Source: Alitiscatomonas aceti (lineage in GTDB: Bacteria; Bacillota; Clostridia; Lachnospirales; Lachnospiraceae). Taken from it: a DNA stretch of 64,000 nucleotides. Where the stretch lies: positions 1 to 64,000 of the forward strand of contig NZ_JAOQJF010000010.1 of assembly GCF_025567195.1 (NCBI RefSeq), read 5' to 3'. Made by a program: the position numbers and the translations under genes. Of the stretch, positions 17,501 through 27,649 are shown in pieces (the first letter of the stretch is position 1; each line of letters starts with the position of its first letter). The notes beneath the pieces were generated by a model, which was not told the origin of the DNA, made no database searches, and worked only from the letters and a program-made list of their open reading frames with translations.

Positions 17501-20500
17501 TGCTTCGGGCAGACCGCCGCAATGCTTACTATACCGAGTTTCTTCCTACTGACCCGGACAAGGCAGATCAGGACTTGCGGGATGTATTGGCTCATGGACT
17601 GATGGATGAAGCGGATAAAAAGCAGATTTCCACGCTGCTGCAATCCGGCAGGAGCAACAGCGAGATCGCCTACTGGCTGAGCAGAGCCTATTCCGGTGAG
17701 ATCGAGACACTGAATCTGGAGACCGGCGATATTGCCGATTACCGTACCACGGCACAGGGCATAGAACTGGAAGTCATGGATGCAGAGGAAAAGCGTCTGG
17801 CTATGCTGTATTTCCGCTGGGATGAAGTTGCGCCTTTGCTGCGCGGGATGTATGCCCGTCAGCAGGACGGTTTTGGACAGGAACGCCCCGAACCGGCTGC
17901 CGAATCCCCGGCCTTCCATTCCGAGACCGTGGCCGTCTATCCGGGCGATAAGAACAATCTGCCTTATGATGTGGTGGTGGAACGACTGCATATCGAGGAG
18001 CCGGAGCCACCAGTCCCTGTGACAGAGTCGGAGAAAACCTTTGAGGAAGTGCTGGACGAACACCCGGTTTCCATTCAGGTCAATGGCCAGTGGCAGACCT
18101 TCCCCAATGCCAAAGCTGCCGAGGAAGCCTCCTATGAGGAATACAAGGCTAACCTGCGTCGCAATGCAAAAAACTTCCGCATTACCGATGAGCATTTGGG
18201 TGAAGGCGGTCCGAAAGCCAAGTTCCAGGCAAATGTCAATGCGATTCGTTTGCTGAAAGAGCTGGAAGCTGCCGGACAGCAGGCAAGCCCCGAACAGCAG
18301 GAGGTTCTTTCTCGATATGTGGGCTGGGGCGGTCTCTCTGATGCGTTTGACCCGGAGAAACCGGCATGGGCTTTAGAGTATGCCCAGCTGAAAGAGCTGC
18401 TGACCCCGGAGGAATATGCCGCCGGCAGAAGCTCCACCCTAAACGCCCATTACACCAGTCCTACGGTCATCAAAGCGATTTACGATGCTGTGGACCGTAT
18501 GGGATTTGAAACCGGAAATATTCTGGAGCCATCTATGGGTGTGGGCAATTTCTTCGGTATGCTGCCGGAGGAAATGAGAAACAGCCGTCTGTACGGCGTG
18601 GAGCTGGACCCGGTTTCCGGGCGTATTGCAAAGCAGCTCTATCCCAAGGCGGACATCACAGTAGGCGGCTTTGAGACCACCGACAGGCGTGACTTCTTTG
18701 ACCTTGCCATCGGCAATGTGCCTTTCGGCCAGTATCAGGTCAATGACAAAGCCTACAACAAGCTGAATTTCAACATTCATAATTACTTTTTCGCCAAAGC
18801 ACTGGATCAGGTGCGTCCCGGCGGTGTGGTAGCTTTTGTGACCTCCCGCTATACTATGGACGCCAAGGATTCCACCGTGCGCCGCTATCTTGCCCAGCGT
18901 GCCGAGCTGCTGGGAGCCATCCGTCTGCCCAATGACGCGTTCAAAAAGAATGCCGGTGCCGAGGTGGTATCAGACATCATCTTTCTCCAAAAGCGGGACC
19001 GCCCGCTGGACATCGTGCCGGAATGGACCCAGACCGGACAGACGGAGGACGGGTTTGCCATCAACCGGTATTTTATCGACCACCCGGAAATGGTGCTGGG
19101 CAGACAGGAGCCGGTAAGCACTGCTCATGGTATGGATTACACCGTGAACCCCATTGAGGGACTGGAGCTTTCCGACCAGCTACATGATGCTGTGAAGTAT
19201 ATTCATGGCACTTATCAGGAGGCAGAGCTGCCGGAGCTGGGCGAAGGCGAAGCCATTGACACCTCCATTCCTGCCGACCCCAATGTGAAGAACTATTCCT
19301 ATGCCATTGTAGACGGGCAGGTGTACTACCGGGAAAACAGCCGTATGGTGCGCCCTGACCTCAATGCTACTGCCGAAGCCCGTGTGAAAGGTCTTGTGGG
19401 ACTGCGTGATTGTGTGCAGGAACTGATCGACCTTCAGATGGACGCAGCGGTTCCGGACAGCACCATTACTCAAAAGCAGGCGGAACTGAACAGCCTCTAT
19501 GACAGCTTTTCTGCCAAATATGGTCTCATCAATGACCGTGCAAACCGTCTGGCCTATGCAGATGATTCTTCCTATTACCTGCTCTGTGCGCTGGAAGTCA
19601 TCGACGAGGACGGAAAGCTGGAGCGCAAGGCGGATATGTTCACCAAACGAACCATCAAGCCCCATCAGGCGGTGGCTGTGGTGGATACGGCAAGTGAAGC
19701 ACTGGCGGTGTCTATCTCGGAAAAAGCCTGCGTGGATATGAGCTATATGAGCCAGCTTACCGGAAAAACAAAAGAAGAACTGGCCGGAGAGCTGCAAGGC
19801 GTGATCTTCCGTGTACCGGGACAGTTGGAGAAAGACGGCACACCCCATTATGTGACTGCTGATGAATACCTTTCCGGCAATGTACGCCGCAAACTGCGTC
19901 AGGCGCAGCGGGCGGCACAGCAGGACCCGGTTTATGCAGTCAATGTGGAAGCTCTTACCGCCGCCCAGCCCAAAGACCTGGATGCGTCGGAGATCGAGGT
20001 GCGTCTGGGCGCTACCTGGATCGACAAAGAGTACATCCAGCAGTTTATGTATGAGACCTTCAATACTCCGTTTTATCTCCAGCGCAGTATCGAGGTCAAC
20101 TATTCGTCCTTTACCGCTGAATGGCAGATCAAGGGGAAATCTTCCGTATCTTACAACGATGTGGCAGCCTACACCACCTACGGAACCAGCCGTGCCAACG
20201 CCTACAAGATTTTGGAGGACAGCCTGAATCTGCGAGATGTCCGTATCTATGACACCATAGAGGACGCAGACGGAAAAGAGCGCCGCGTGCTGAACGCCAA
20301 GGAGACCACCCTGGCTGCTCAAAAACAGCAGGCGATCCGGGAAGCCTTTAGGGACTGGATTTGGAAAGACCCGGAGCGCCGCCAGACTTTGGTGCGCCAG
20401 TACAACGAAGAAATGAACTCTACCCGTCCCCGCGAGTATGATGGCAGCCATATCACTTTTGGCGGCATGAACCCAGCCATTACCCTGCGGGAACACCAGA

Positions 20501-22953
20501 AAAGCGCCATCGCCCATGTGCTGTATGGCGGTAATACCCTGCTGGCACATGAAGTAGGCGCGGGCAAAACCTTTGAGATGGTGGCCGCTGCTATGGAAGC
20601 CAAACGCCTGGGCTTGTGCCAGAAATCTCTTTTTGTGGTTCCAAACCACCTGACCGAGCAGTGGGCGTCGGAGTTTTTGCGCCTCTATCCTTCCGCCAAC
20701 ATCTTAGTCACAACCAAAAAGGACTTTGAGACCCATAACCGCAAAAAGTTCTGCGCCCGTATTGCGACCGGTGAGTACGACGCCATCATCATGGGACACA
20801 GCCAGTTTGAGCGTATCCCCATCAGCCGGGAGCGTCAGGAACGGCTTCTCTATGAGCAGATCGACGAGATCACCGAGGGGATCGCAGAGGTGCAGGCCAG
20901 CGGCGGCGAGCGTTTCACGGTCAAGCAGCTGGAGCGTACCAGAAAGTCTCTGGAAGCCAGACTGGAAAAGCTGCAAGCCGAGGGACGAAAAGACGATGTG
21001 GTAACCTTCGAGCAGCTGGGTGTAGACCGATTGTTCGTGGACGAGGCCCACAACTATAAAAACCTGTTTCTATACACAAAAATGAGGAATGTGGCAGGCT
21101 TATCCACATCGGACGCGCAGAAATCCTCCGATATGTTTGCCAAGTGCCGCTATATGGATGAGATCACGGGAAACCGTGGCGTGATCTTTGCCACCGGCAC
21201 ACCGGTCAGCAACTCCATGACCGAGCTTTACACCATGCAGCGTTACCTTCAGTATGAACGCCTGCAAGAACTGAACATGACCCACTTCGACTGCTGGGCT
21301 TCCCGATTTGGGGAGACCGTCACAGCATTGGAGCTGGCACCGGAAGGCACCGGCTACCGGGCAAGGACGAGATTCAGCAAGTTCTTTANNNNNNNNNNNN
21401 NNNNNNNNNNNNNNNNNNNNNNNNNNNNNNNNNNNNNNNNNNNNNNNNNNNNNNNNNNNNNNNNNNNNNNNNNNNNNNNNNNNNNNNNNNNNNNNNNNNN
21501 NNNNNNNNNNNNNNNNNNNNNNNNNNNNNNNNNNNNNNNNNNNNNNNNNNNNNNNNNNNNNNNNNNNNNNNNNNNNNNNNNNNNNNNNNNNNNNNNNNNN
21601 NNNNNNNNNNNNNNNNNNNNNNNNNNNNCACCGCAGACAAAAGCTCCTGCAAGCAAGGCGGCGAAAACGCTGGATAATCCACTGCTTCACGCACTGGAAG
21701 GCGCTGTACCCCTGCCGGAGCAGGAACCGGCCTTTACGGTATATGACGATATTCGTCAGAAGCTCATTGCTCAGGGGATGCCTGCCGACCAGATCGCTTT
21801 TATCCATGAAGCCAACACCGAAGTGCGGAAAAAGGAGCTGTTCTCTAAAGTTCGTACCGGTCAGGTGCGTGTGCTTATGGGCAGCACCGCCAAGATGGGC
21901 GCAGGCACCAATGTGCAGGACCGTCTGGTGGCACTTCATGACCTGGACTGTCCGTGGAGACCGGGAGACCTTGCCCAGAGAAAGGGGCGTATCGAGCGCC
22001 AGGGCAACCAGAATCCCCTTGTTCATGTGTACCGCTATGTGACCGAAGGAACCTTTGACGCATACCTCTGGCAGACGGTGGAGAATAAGCAGAAATTCAT
22101 CAGCCAGATCATGACTTCTAAATCGCCGGTGCGCTCCTGCGATGATGTGGATGAAACCGCCCTCAGTTTTGCCGAGATCAAGGCTCTGTGCGCCGGAGAC
22201 CCCCGTATCAAAGAGCGTATGGATTTGGATGTGGAAGTATCTCGCCTGAAGCTGATGAAAGCCGACCACCAGAGCAAGCAGTATCGTCTGGAGGACCAGC
22301 TGCTCAAATATTTCCCGGAGGAGATTGAAAAGCACAAGGGCTTTATCAAGGGCTTTGAATCTGACCTGGAGGTTTTGGCAGCTCACCCGCACCCAGAGGA
22401 CGGCTTTGCCGGTATGGAGATCCGGGGCGACCTGCTGACCGATAAGGAGAACGCCGGTGCAGCCCTTTTGGATGCCTGCAAGGAGGTCAAAACCTCCGAT
22501 CCGGTGCAGATCGGCAGCTATCGGGGCTATGCCATGTCCGTGGAATTTTCCGCCTGGAAACAGGAATATACGCTCCTGCTGAAAGGACAGATGACCCACA
22601 GGGCAACCCTTGGTACAGACCCTCGCGGAAATCTTACCCGTATCGACAATGCCCTCGCCCAGATGCCCCAGCGTCTGGAGGCGGCAAAGGCCCAGCTGGA
22701 TAACCTCTATCAGCAGCAGGCTGCCGCAAAAGAGGAAGTTGGAAAGCCATTCCTTTATGAAGAAGAACTGAGAAGCAAAAACGCCCGTCTGGTGGAGCTG
22801 GATACCCTGCTCAACATCGACGGAAAGGGACAGGCACACGATGAAGCTGTCGTTGCCAAAAGCACACGGCCTTCGGTATTGAACCATCTGAAACGCCCGG
22901 TGCCGTCCCGCAGTACAGACAAGAAACCAAAACAGCATGAGGAGGTGCGATAA
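14531..22953 (+). CDS. Giant N6-methylase and SNF2-type helicase protein (start in gap)
   Basis: This is a DNA-modification and remodelling protein of more than 2800 residues, typical of Tn1549-like ICEs. The first visible part is a conserved ICE domain, followed by a Pro/Glu/Arg-rich linker (15060-15430) that also encodes TnpV in another frame. TnpW/LPD-like repeats of the type ITEDEIDAAM...GGKGRIYAFF follow. A class I methylase lies at about 18300-19000 (YVGWGGLSDAF, LEPSMGVGNFFG, NVPFGQY as the NPPF motif). A SNF2/DEAD helicase starts near 20490 (REHQKSAIAH, Walker A HEVGAGKT, DEAH in VDEAHNYKN). The second lobe, near 21860-22020, has MGAGTNVQDR and QRKGRIERQGNQN. A second gap interrupts the helicase. 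It may protect incoming DNA from restriction. Confidence 0.88.
15074..15430 (+). CDS. tnpV: TnpV family protein nested out of frame in the giant gene
   Basis: This 118-residue protein (MNNPMTYIQNGDYLIPDLKL...) matches the TnpV family of transposon-encoded proteins over its whole length, including GKYGRMRKTYLKEHR, NQMLLSEKLYPHL and DPMKWVGLMNTCKAQAEEIL. It lies entirely inside the giant methylase-helicase gene but in the +1 frame. AGGAG sits 8 nt before its ATG and it ends at TGA 15430. The host frame over the same bases gives a low-complexity Pro/Glu/Arg linker, so selection on TnpV probably shapes this stretch. Function of TnpV is not established. Confidence 0.85.
   Translation: MNNPMTYIQNGDYLIPDLKLSQQPEKPLGKYGRMRKTYLKEHRPILYNQMLLSEKLYPHLLEIDETAQSRLEQMIPQLAKEAGATEELKASDPMKWVGLMNTCKAQAEEILMAELINS
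21389..21628. other. Assembly gap (240 N)
   Basis: Undetermined bases inside the helicase part of the giant protein, between its two lobes. The frame on both sides is compatible with the stated length. Confidence 0.99.
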
Positions 22954-22954
22954 C

Positions 22955-23761
22955 ATGAATACCAACGATCTGAATACGGCTCTTTATGAAAAGATGGCTG
23001 CTGAGCAGGACAAATACAGGGACTGGCTGAAAAGCCAGCCCCCGGAAGAAATCCTGAATCACACCTATGAGTACACCATCCGTGAGGACATCGTGATGGC
23101 GATGGAGGAACTGGAGCTGACCGACGCCCAGGCCAAGGCGCTTTTGGAATCTCCCTCGCCGCTGGCGGATGTGTACCGCTATTTTGAAAAGCTGGAGACC
23201 GGCTATATGGATGTGATCCGGGACAGCATTGAAAGCCGAGCCAATGAGGTATGCAGAGAACCAGAAGAACTTAATCCTATGGTAGTTTATCTTCATTCTG
23301 CTTCATACGCGACTAAGCATGGAGAAACAGACGCATATTGGATGTCTGACCAGGCGAATTTTTCCTGTAAAGTTGCCATTGAGCAGGCAATCAGCACCCA
23401 CTACGGAGACAACCGACTGGATACCTCTTCTGCGGTGCAGGAGGTCATGGAGAAATTCGGACCGGAGCGAATGAACTTTATTCTCGCCAATACCATTCAG
23501 CATAAGGATGCAGATGGGCGGATCTCCCGTGACAACAAAGCATGGGCAAAGACCATTCCTATGCCGGAGGATAGTGCTTCTTCCCAACAATGTGCAGATC
23601 TGGTAGTGGATCGAGTCAATCCGGGACTTGTAGACCTGTTTACAAGACAGGCTCGAAAGATCGTTCAGGAGAAAGAAAAAGGCTCTGTCCTGCAAAAGCT
23701 CAAGCAGGAGCTGCCTCCCCATAAGCCTGCCGCCCCAAAGAAACAGGAACCGGAGAGATAA
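22955..23761 (+). CDS. DUF3848-DUF3849 protein
   Basis: This 268-residue protein starts at ATG 22955, with GGAGGTG 7 nt upstream. The N-terminal part (LYEKMAAEQDKYRDWL, HTYEYTIREDIVMAMEE, LLESPSPLADVYRYFE) is DUF3848. The second half (VYLHSASYATKHGE, ANFSCKVAIEQAI, FGPERMNFILANTIQHKD, GRISRDNKAWAK) is DUF3849. The two often occur together in Clostridial ICEs and here are fused. The function is unknown; the place between the giant methylase and MobC links it to DNA processing. Confidence 0.85.
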   Translation: MNTNDLNTALYEKMAAEQDKYRDWLKSQPPEEILNHTYEYTIREDIVMAMEELELTDAQAKALLESPSPLADVYRYFEKLETGYMDVIRDSIESRANEVCREPEELNPMVVYLHSASYATKHGETDAYWMSDQANFSCKVAIEQAISTHYGDNRLDTSSAVQEVMEKFGPERMNFILANTIQHKDADGRISRDNKAWAKTIPMPEDSASSQQCADLVVDRVNPGLVDLFTRQARKIVQEKEKGSVLQKLKQELPPHKPAAPKKQEPER

Positions 23762-23763
23762 CT

Positions 23764-24102
23764 ATGGCAAAGCGTAAGAGGGATATGCAATTAAACTTTA
23801 GAGTTTCATCGGAGGAGCTTGCTGTAATTGAGCAAAAAATGTCTCAGTTTGGAACCTCAAACCGTGAAGCCTATCTAAGAAAAATGGCACTGGATGGGTA
23901 TGTGGTCAAGCTGGAACTGCCGGAGCTGAAGGAGCTGGTCTCCCTAATGCGCCGAAGCAGTAACAACTTGAATCAGCTGACCCGCAAAGTGCATGAGACG
24001 GGGCGGGTTTATGATACTGACTTGGAGGATATATCCCAGCAGCAGGAACAGTTATGGGAGGGTGTGAGGGAAATCCTTACCCAGCTTTCTAAACTTTCAT
24101 AA
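23764..24102 (+). CDS. mobC: MobC-type relaxosome accessory protein
   Basis: This 112-residue ribbon-helix-helix DNA-binding protein would bind oriT and help the relaxase to nick. The N-terminal strand MQLNFRVSSEELAVIEQKM is followed by NREAYLRKMALDGY and by the conserved helix LMRRSSNNLNQLTRKVHETG seen in plasmid MobC proteins. It starts 2 nt after the previous stop. A strong terminator follows, so it closes the long transfer operon. The relaxase gene is 0.9 kb downstream. Confidence 0.9.
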   Translation: MAKRKRDMQLNFRVSSEELAVIEQKMSQFGTSNREAYLRKMALDGYVVKLELPELKELVSLMRRSSNNLNQLTRKVHETGRVYDTDLEDISQQQEQLWEGVREILTQLSKLS

Positions 24103-24122
24103 CAGGGATAAATACTCCGTTT

Positions 24123-24169
24123 GCGGAGGGAGGAACGGCGTTTCTTCGCCGCACCTCCCTCCGCTTTTT
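24123..24169 (+). terminator. Strong Rho-independent terminator after mobC
   Basis: GCGGAGGGAGG (24123-24133) pairs perfectly with CCTCCCTCCGC (24154-24164), with an inner CGGCG/CGCCG stem, followed by TTTTTCTTTTT. It ends the transfer operon. The 150-base space to the next gene otherwise holds only weak promoter-like AT-rich sequence near 24205-24230. Confidence 0.85.
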
Positions 24170-24254
24170 CTTTTTGCCGGTATCCTTGTCTTTTGCCTGT
24201 CCGTACCGGATAATATGAGTAGAATAAAAAGTGTAGCAAAGGAGTGGAAAACAG

Positions 24255-24557
24255 ATGCTGACCTTTGAAAAAGTGCTGGGGATTTTTGCGGACTACCTGG
24301 ACGCAGACGAGACCACCGAAGTTTATATCAGCCGTCACGGATGTGTAAGGGTTGAGTTTGGCCAAGACTTTCACTATTGCACCGGCGAGGTGTGCCATAC
24401 TCCCAAGGAACTGTTCGACCTCTTAGCCGATGATTACCGGACTTATCTGGAGATTGAACTGACCAAAGGCAAACGGGAAGTGACGGAAGATGATGAGAGA
24501 GAAGCGGATGCCCTGTGCAAACGGCATCTGGATCGCTGGAAGGAGGAACTGGAATGA
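24255..24557 (+). CDS. Conserved hypothetical ICE protein
   Basis: This 100-residue acidic protein has AAAGGAG upstream of its ATG. It contains TEVYISRHGCVRVEFG and a C-terminal helical part rich in Glu and Arg. It overlaps the next gene by 4 nt (ATGA). Homologues are common next to the small CD1845-like membrane protein in Tn1549-like elements. No function is known. Confidence 0.7.
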   Translation: MLTFEKVLGIFADYLDADETTEVYISRHGCVRVEFGQDFHYCTGEVCHTPKELFDLLADDYRTYLEIELTKGKREVTEDDEREADALCKRHLDRWKEELE

Positions 24558-24853
24558 AGATTTTGAAATGCCTGCTGATGATCGTAACTGCACCGGTCAT
24601 TTTGGTACTGACGCTTTTTGTCTGGCTCTGCACGGGGCTGATCTACATATCCGGTCTGGTGCTTGGCCTGCTCAGCACTGTAATTGCTCTGCTTGGCGTG
24701 GCTGTGCTGATTGCCTACTCCCCACAGAATGGTGTAATCCTTTTGGTTACGGCATTTTTGATTAGCCCTATGGGACTGCCGCTGGCTGCAATCTGGCTGC
24801 TGGGCAAGGTGCAGAGTTTGAAATTTGCGATCCAGGATAAGGTGTATGGATAA
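24554..24853 (+). CDS. Small multi-pass membrane protein (CD1845-like)
   Basis: This 99-residue protein starts at ATG 24554, overlapping the previous stop, with AGGAGG 8 nt before it. Three hydrophobic helices span nearly the whole length (ILKCLLMIVTAPVILVL, IYISGLVLGLLSTVIALLGV, ILLVTAFLISPMGLPLAAIW). It ends with a short amphipathic tail. It resembles the CD1845 family of ICE membrane proteins. The role is unknown and may concern the transfer channel or entry exclusion. Confidence 0.75.
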   Translation: MKILKCLLMIVTAPVILVLTLFVWLCTGLIYISGLVLGLLSTVIALLGVAVLIAYSPQNGVILLVTAFLISPMGLPLAAIWLLGKVQSLKFAIQDKVYG

Positions 24854-24991
24854 AGAAACAGGATGTCAGATTTAACATCCTGTCTTTACAAAATCGGAAG
24901 TGAAACTGCAATATTTTCGGAAGTCAAAAAGGTTAAAAGAACGCGGTCTGCTACGACAGGCCGTTTTCTTTTCGGAAAGGAGGTCTGACCT
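24854..24991 (+). promoter_or_regulatory. Two hairpins in front of the relaxase gene
   Basis: ACAGGATGT (24858-24866) pairs with ACATCCTGT (24875-24883), with flanking TAAAG/CTTTA. A second stem CGGTCTG/CAGGCCG lies near 24942-24962 and is followed by TTTTCTTTT. These look like terminators for the preceding gene pair, but a region next to mobilisation genes could also carry relaxosome sites. AAAGGAGG lies just before the relaxase ATG. Confidence 0.5.
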
Positions 24992-26404
24992 ATGGCAACC
25001 ACAAGAATCATGCCGCTTCATGTCGGCAAGGGCCGCACAGAAAGTCGGGCGATCAGTGACATCATCGACTATGTGGCCAATCCAAAGAAAACAGATAACG
25101 GCAGGCTCATTACCGGCTATGCGTGTGACAGTCGGACTGCGGATGCAGAGTTCCTTCTGGCAAAGCGACAGTACCTTGCCGCGACCGGACGAGTGCGAGG
25201 TGCGGACGATGTGATTGCCTATCATGTGCGCCAGTCTTTCCGCCCCGGAGAGATCACTCCGGAAGAAGCCAACCTGCTGGGCGTAGAATTTGCCAAGCGT
25301 TTTACCAAGGGCAATCATGCTTTTGTGGTCTGTACTCACATAGACAAGTCTCACATTCATAATCACATTATCTGGTCATCGGTCAGCTTAGAATATGACC
25401 GGAAGTTCCGAAACTTTTGGGGCAGCACCAAGGCGGTTCGTCGGATAAGTGACACCATCTGCATTGAGAATGGACTGTCCATTGTAGAGAATCCGAACCC
25501 TCATGGAAAGAGCTATAACAAATGGCTGGGCGATCAGGCAAAGCCATCTCACCGAGAGCTGCTTCGTGTGGCGATTGACAACGCATTATCACAAAGCCCT
25601 GCTAATTTTGAGGAACTGCTGAAGCTACTGAAAGAGTCCGACTGTGAAGTATCAAAGCGCGGAAAATCGTATCGCCTGAAGCTCCCCGGTTGGGAGAAAG
25701 CCGCCCGCATGGACAGCCTGGGCGAAGGATATGGATTGGAAGATTTGCAGGCAGTTCTCTCCGGGAAGAAAGCGCATATCCCACGAAAGAAAACAGTCAC
25801 ACAGGCAGAGCCGCCGAAGGTCAATCTGCTGGTGGACATTCAGGCAAAATTGCAGGCAGGAAAAGGTGCTGGTTATGCTCGATGGGCCAAGGTTTTCAAT
25901 CTGAAACAAATGGCACAGACCATGAATTACTTGTCAGAGCATAACCTGCTGGAGTATGCGGTTTTGGAAGAAAAGGCTGCGGCTGCCACGGCACATCACA
26001 ATGAGCTTTCGGCGCAGATCAAAGCGGCTGAAAAGCGCATGGCAGAGATTGCTGTTCTGCGTACTCACATCGTAAATTATGCCAAGACCCGTGAGGTCTA
26101 TGTGGCATACCGCAAGGCGGGCTACTCTAAGAAATTCCGGGAGGAACATGAGGAAGAAATTCTGCTCCACCAGGCTGCTAAGAATGCCTTTGATGAGATG
26201 GGAGTCAAGAAGCTGCCCAAGGTCAAAGAGTTGCAGACGGAGTACGCGAAATTGCTGGAAGAAAAGAAAAAGACCTATGCCGAGTACCGACGTTCCCGTG
26301 AGGAAATGCGGGAGCTTTTAACGGCAAAGGCCAATGTGGATCGAGTGTTGAAAATGGAGGTAGAACAGGATGTTGAAAAAGAAAAAGACCACGGCCAGCG
26401 GTAA
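24992..26404 (+). CDS. Relaxase/mobilisation nuclease, MobA/VirD2 family
   Basis: This relaxase nicks oriT and pilots the transferred strand. At 470 residues it shows the MOBP-like N-terminal fold: a likely catalytic Tyr in DYVANP or TGYACDS, the strand AYHVRQSF, and the metal-binding three-His motif HIDKSHIHNH near residues 116-125. NGLSIVENP and a long basic, coiled C-terminal part (from about residue 320) follow. AAAGGAGG is 9 nt before the start. MobC lies 0.9 kb upstream. No downstream gene is coupled; a hairpin-rich stretch follows. Confidence 0.92.
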   Translation: MATTRIMPLHVGKGRTESRAISDIIDYVANPKKTDNGRLITGYACDSRTADAEFLLAKRQYLAATGRVRGADDVIAYHVRQSFRPGEITPEEANLLGVEFAKRFTKGNHAFVVCTHIDKSHIHNHIIWSSVSLEYDRKFRNFWGSTKAVRRISDTICIENGLSIVENPNPHGKSYNKWLGDQAKPSHRELLRVAIDNALSQSPANFEELLKLLKESDCEVSKRGKSYRLKLPGWEKAARMDSLGEGYGLEDLQAVLSGKKAHIPRKKTVTQAEPPKVNLLVDIQAKLQAGKGAGYARWAKVFNLKQMAQTMNYLSEHNLLEYAVLEEKAAAATAHHNELSAQIKAAEKRMAEIAVLRTHIVNYAKTREVYVAYRKAGYSKKFREEHEEEILLHQAAKNAFDEMGVKKLPKVKELQTEYAKLLEEKKKTYAEYRRSREEMRELLTAKANVDRVLKMEVEQDVEKEKDHGQR

Positions 26405-26420
26405 GCTGGTCCTGGTCAAA

Positions 26421-26522
26421 AGCGTTCGCAGAACGCGCAGCCACAGAATGAAATTCTGTGTTCAAAGGGGCTTGGGGGCACTGCCCTCAACAAGCAGTTT
26501 GTGGCGAAATGGATAGCCACAA
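26421..26522. promoter_or_regulatory. Candidate origin of transfer: cluster of short inverted repeats
   Basis: Four short perfect inverted repeats lie within 100 bases directly downstream of the relaxase gene. They are GCGTTC-GCA-GAACGC (26422-26436), CACAGAAT-GAA-ATTCTGTG (26442-26460), GGGCA-C-TGCCC (26476-26486) and TTGTGGC-N10-GCCACAA (26499-26522). No gene lies here. Such clusters next to a relaxase are typical of oriT, but no nic site can be pointed out. Terminators for the relaxase gene are the alternative. Confidence 0.4.
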
Positions 26523-26558
26523 GCATTGCTTGCCACAATATGCTGCGCATAAAATGAA

Positions 26559-26601
26559 AAAACTAACGACGGGACGCTTACTGCCTCCTATCGTTAGTTT
26601 T
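26559..26601. terminator. Bidirectional terminator between relaxase and XRE gene
   Basis: AAAACTAACGA (26559-26569) and TCGTTAGTTTT (26591-26601) form an 11-bp perfect inverted repeat with A and T runs on both sides. It lies between two convergent genes and overlaps the stop of the minus-strand XRE gene. Confidence 0.7.
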
Positions 26602-26908
26602 CTGTGTTTAAGCGACTTATAAAACCAATCAGCATAATCAGATCGTCATCTGACATCTTTCTCATTCCGTCCAAAGCCTTCTTGATAAGCTGAGGGTTAT
26701 TCTCCTGTGCATCAAAAAATTGAAGCGGCGTGATTTCAAAATACTCACAGATGTTGAGAAACTGCTTCATAGACGGCATAGAACGCCCGGAAGAAATCGC
26801 CTGAATATAGCTTCTGTTCTGCCCTAACTCCATGCTCATCTGATATTCTGAAACGCCTTTTTTCAATCGTAATTCTGTGATTCGATTGCGGATAAATTCT
26901 TCGTCCAT
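26594..26908 (-). CDS. XRE-family HTH regulator
   Basis: This 104-residue Cro/CI-type regulator is the only gene on the minus strand. The start is ATG at 26908 with GAGGTGA upstream; a longer frame reaches 27004 without a better start. The HTH is ITELRLKKGVSEYQMSMELG, then NRSYIQAISSG. The C-terminal helix AQENNPQLIKKALDGMRKM...LIMLIGFISRL is usual in small ICE repressors. It is divergent from the SLOG gene, and the space between them holds a promoter with an inverted repeat that it may bind. Confidence 0.88.
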   Translation of the reverse strand: MDEEFIRNRITELRLKKGVSEYQMSMELGQNRSYIQAISSGRSMPSMKQFLNICEYFEITPLQFFDAQENNPQLIKKALDGMRKMSDDDLIMLIGFISRLNTEN

Positions 26909-26950
26909 ACGCTCACCTCTCTGCTCTTTTAGCATAGCAGAAAGCAATTC

Positions 26951-26992
26951 TTGATACTTCGTATGTGTTGTGTTATAATTTTGTAATATAAC
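26951..26992 (+). promoter_or_regulatory. Promoter with inverted repeat in front of the SLOG gene
   Basis: TTGATA (26951-26956), a 17-bp spacer and TATAAT (26974-26979) form a near-consensus sigma-A promoter reading right. GTTATA-N9-TATAAC (26972-26992) overlaps the -10 box and could be the operator of the divergent XRE protein. Confidence 0.65.
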
Positions 26993-27065
26993 CTTTATAC
27001 GCATTATTATTTACGTTATTTTTGCTTTATATGCGTAATCAAGGCAGTTATCAAGGGTGATTTGT

Positions 27066-27608
27066 ATGAATCAGTATGCCTGTGCCATTACCGGCCACAG
27101 ACCAACAAGATTTTGCTTTGGATATAATGAGGAAGATCCTCTATGCCAAAAGCTGAAAGAATGTCTCCTGGAGCAGTTTCGCATACTCCATGACGAGAAA
27201 TTTGTCCGTACTTTTTTTGTCGGCGGTGCTCTTGGTGTGGATATGTGGGCTGGAGAACAGCTGCTAACATTGAGAGCACAAACAGGATACGAGGATATTA
27301 AAATTATCGTTGTAATTCCCTTCATCGGCTATGACTCTAAATGGCCGGATCAGAGTAGACATAGATTGAAAAAGCTGATCCAAAACGCAAACGATTCGAT
27401 TGTTATTTCACATTCTGCGGATGTTTCCAGTTATAAAAAAAGAAATTATTATATGGTCGATCATGCAGAGTACATCATCGGTGTGTTTGATAATCAGAAA
27501 AAGCTGCGCTCAGGCACAGCACAGACAGTCAATTATGCCTTGCATCAGGGAAAAGTAATCACTCTGATCCATCCAGATACTATGGAAATAACAACCCCTA
27601 CGACTTAA
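27066..27608 (+). CDS. SLOG-family (YpsA/DUF1273-like) protein
   Basis: This protein of about 180 residues has a Rossmann-like SLOG fold. The conserved ITGHRPTRF near the N-terminus, the glycine-rich strand FFVGGALGVDMWAGEQ, and the later NYYMVDHAEYIIGVFD and GTAQTVNYAL fit the DUF1273/SLOG superfamily, which binds nucleotides or their derivatives. ATG 27066 has AAGGG upstream; a GTG at 27057 is also in frame. It is the last gene before the immunity island. SLOG proteins on ICEs may act as sensors in defence or stress, but that is inference. Confidence 0.8.
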   Translation: MNQYACAITGHRPTRFCFGYNEEDPLCQKLKECLLEQFRILHDEKFVRTFFVGGALGVDMWAGEQLLTLRAQTGYEDIKIIVVIPFIGYDSKWPDQSRHRLKKLIQNANDSIVISHSADVSSYKKRNYYMVDHAEYIIGVFDNQKKLRSGTAQTVNYALHQGKVITLIHPDTMEITTPTT

Positions 27609-27649
27609 CAAATTCACAAAAATTTTTCATTGGCATTTCCAACAAAATA

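Noticed and set aside
16792..18195. 467-codon minus-strand ORF
   Set aside because: It lies wholly inside the methylase-helicase gene, mirrors its codon periodicity and has no recognisable protein features. The same holds for minus-strand frames at 19180-20649, 21100-22965 and 8046-9866.
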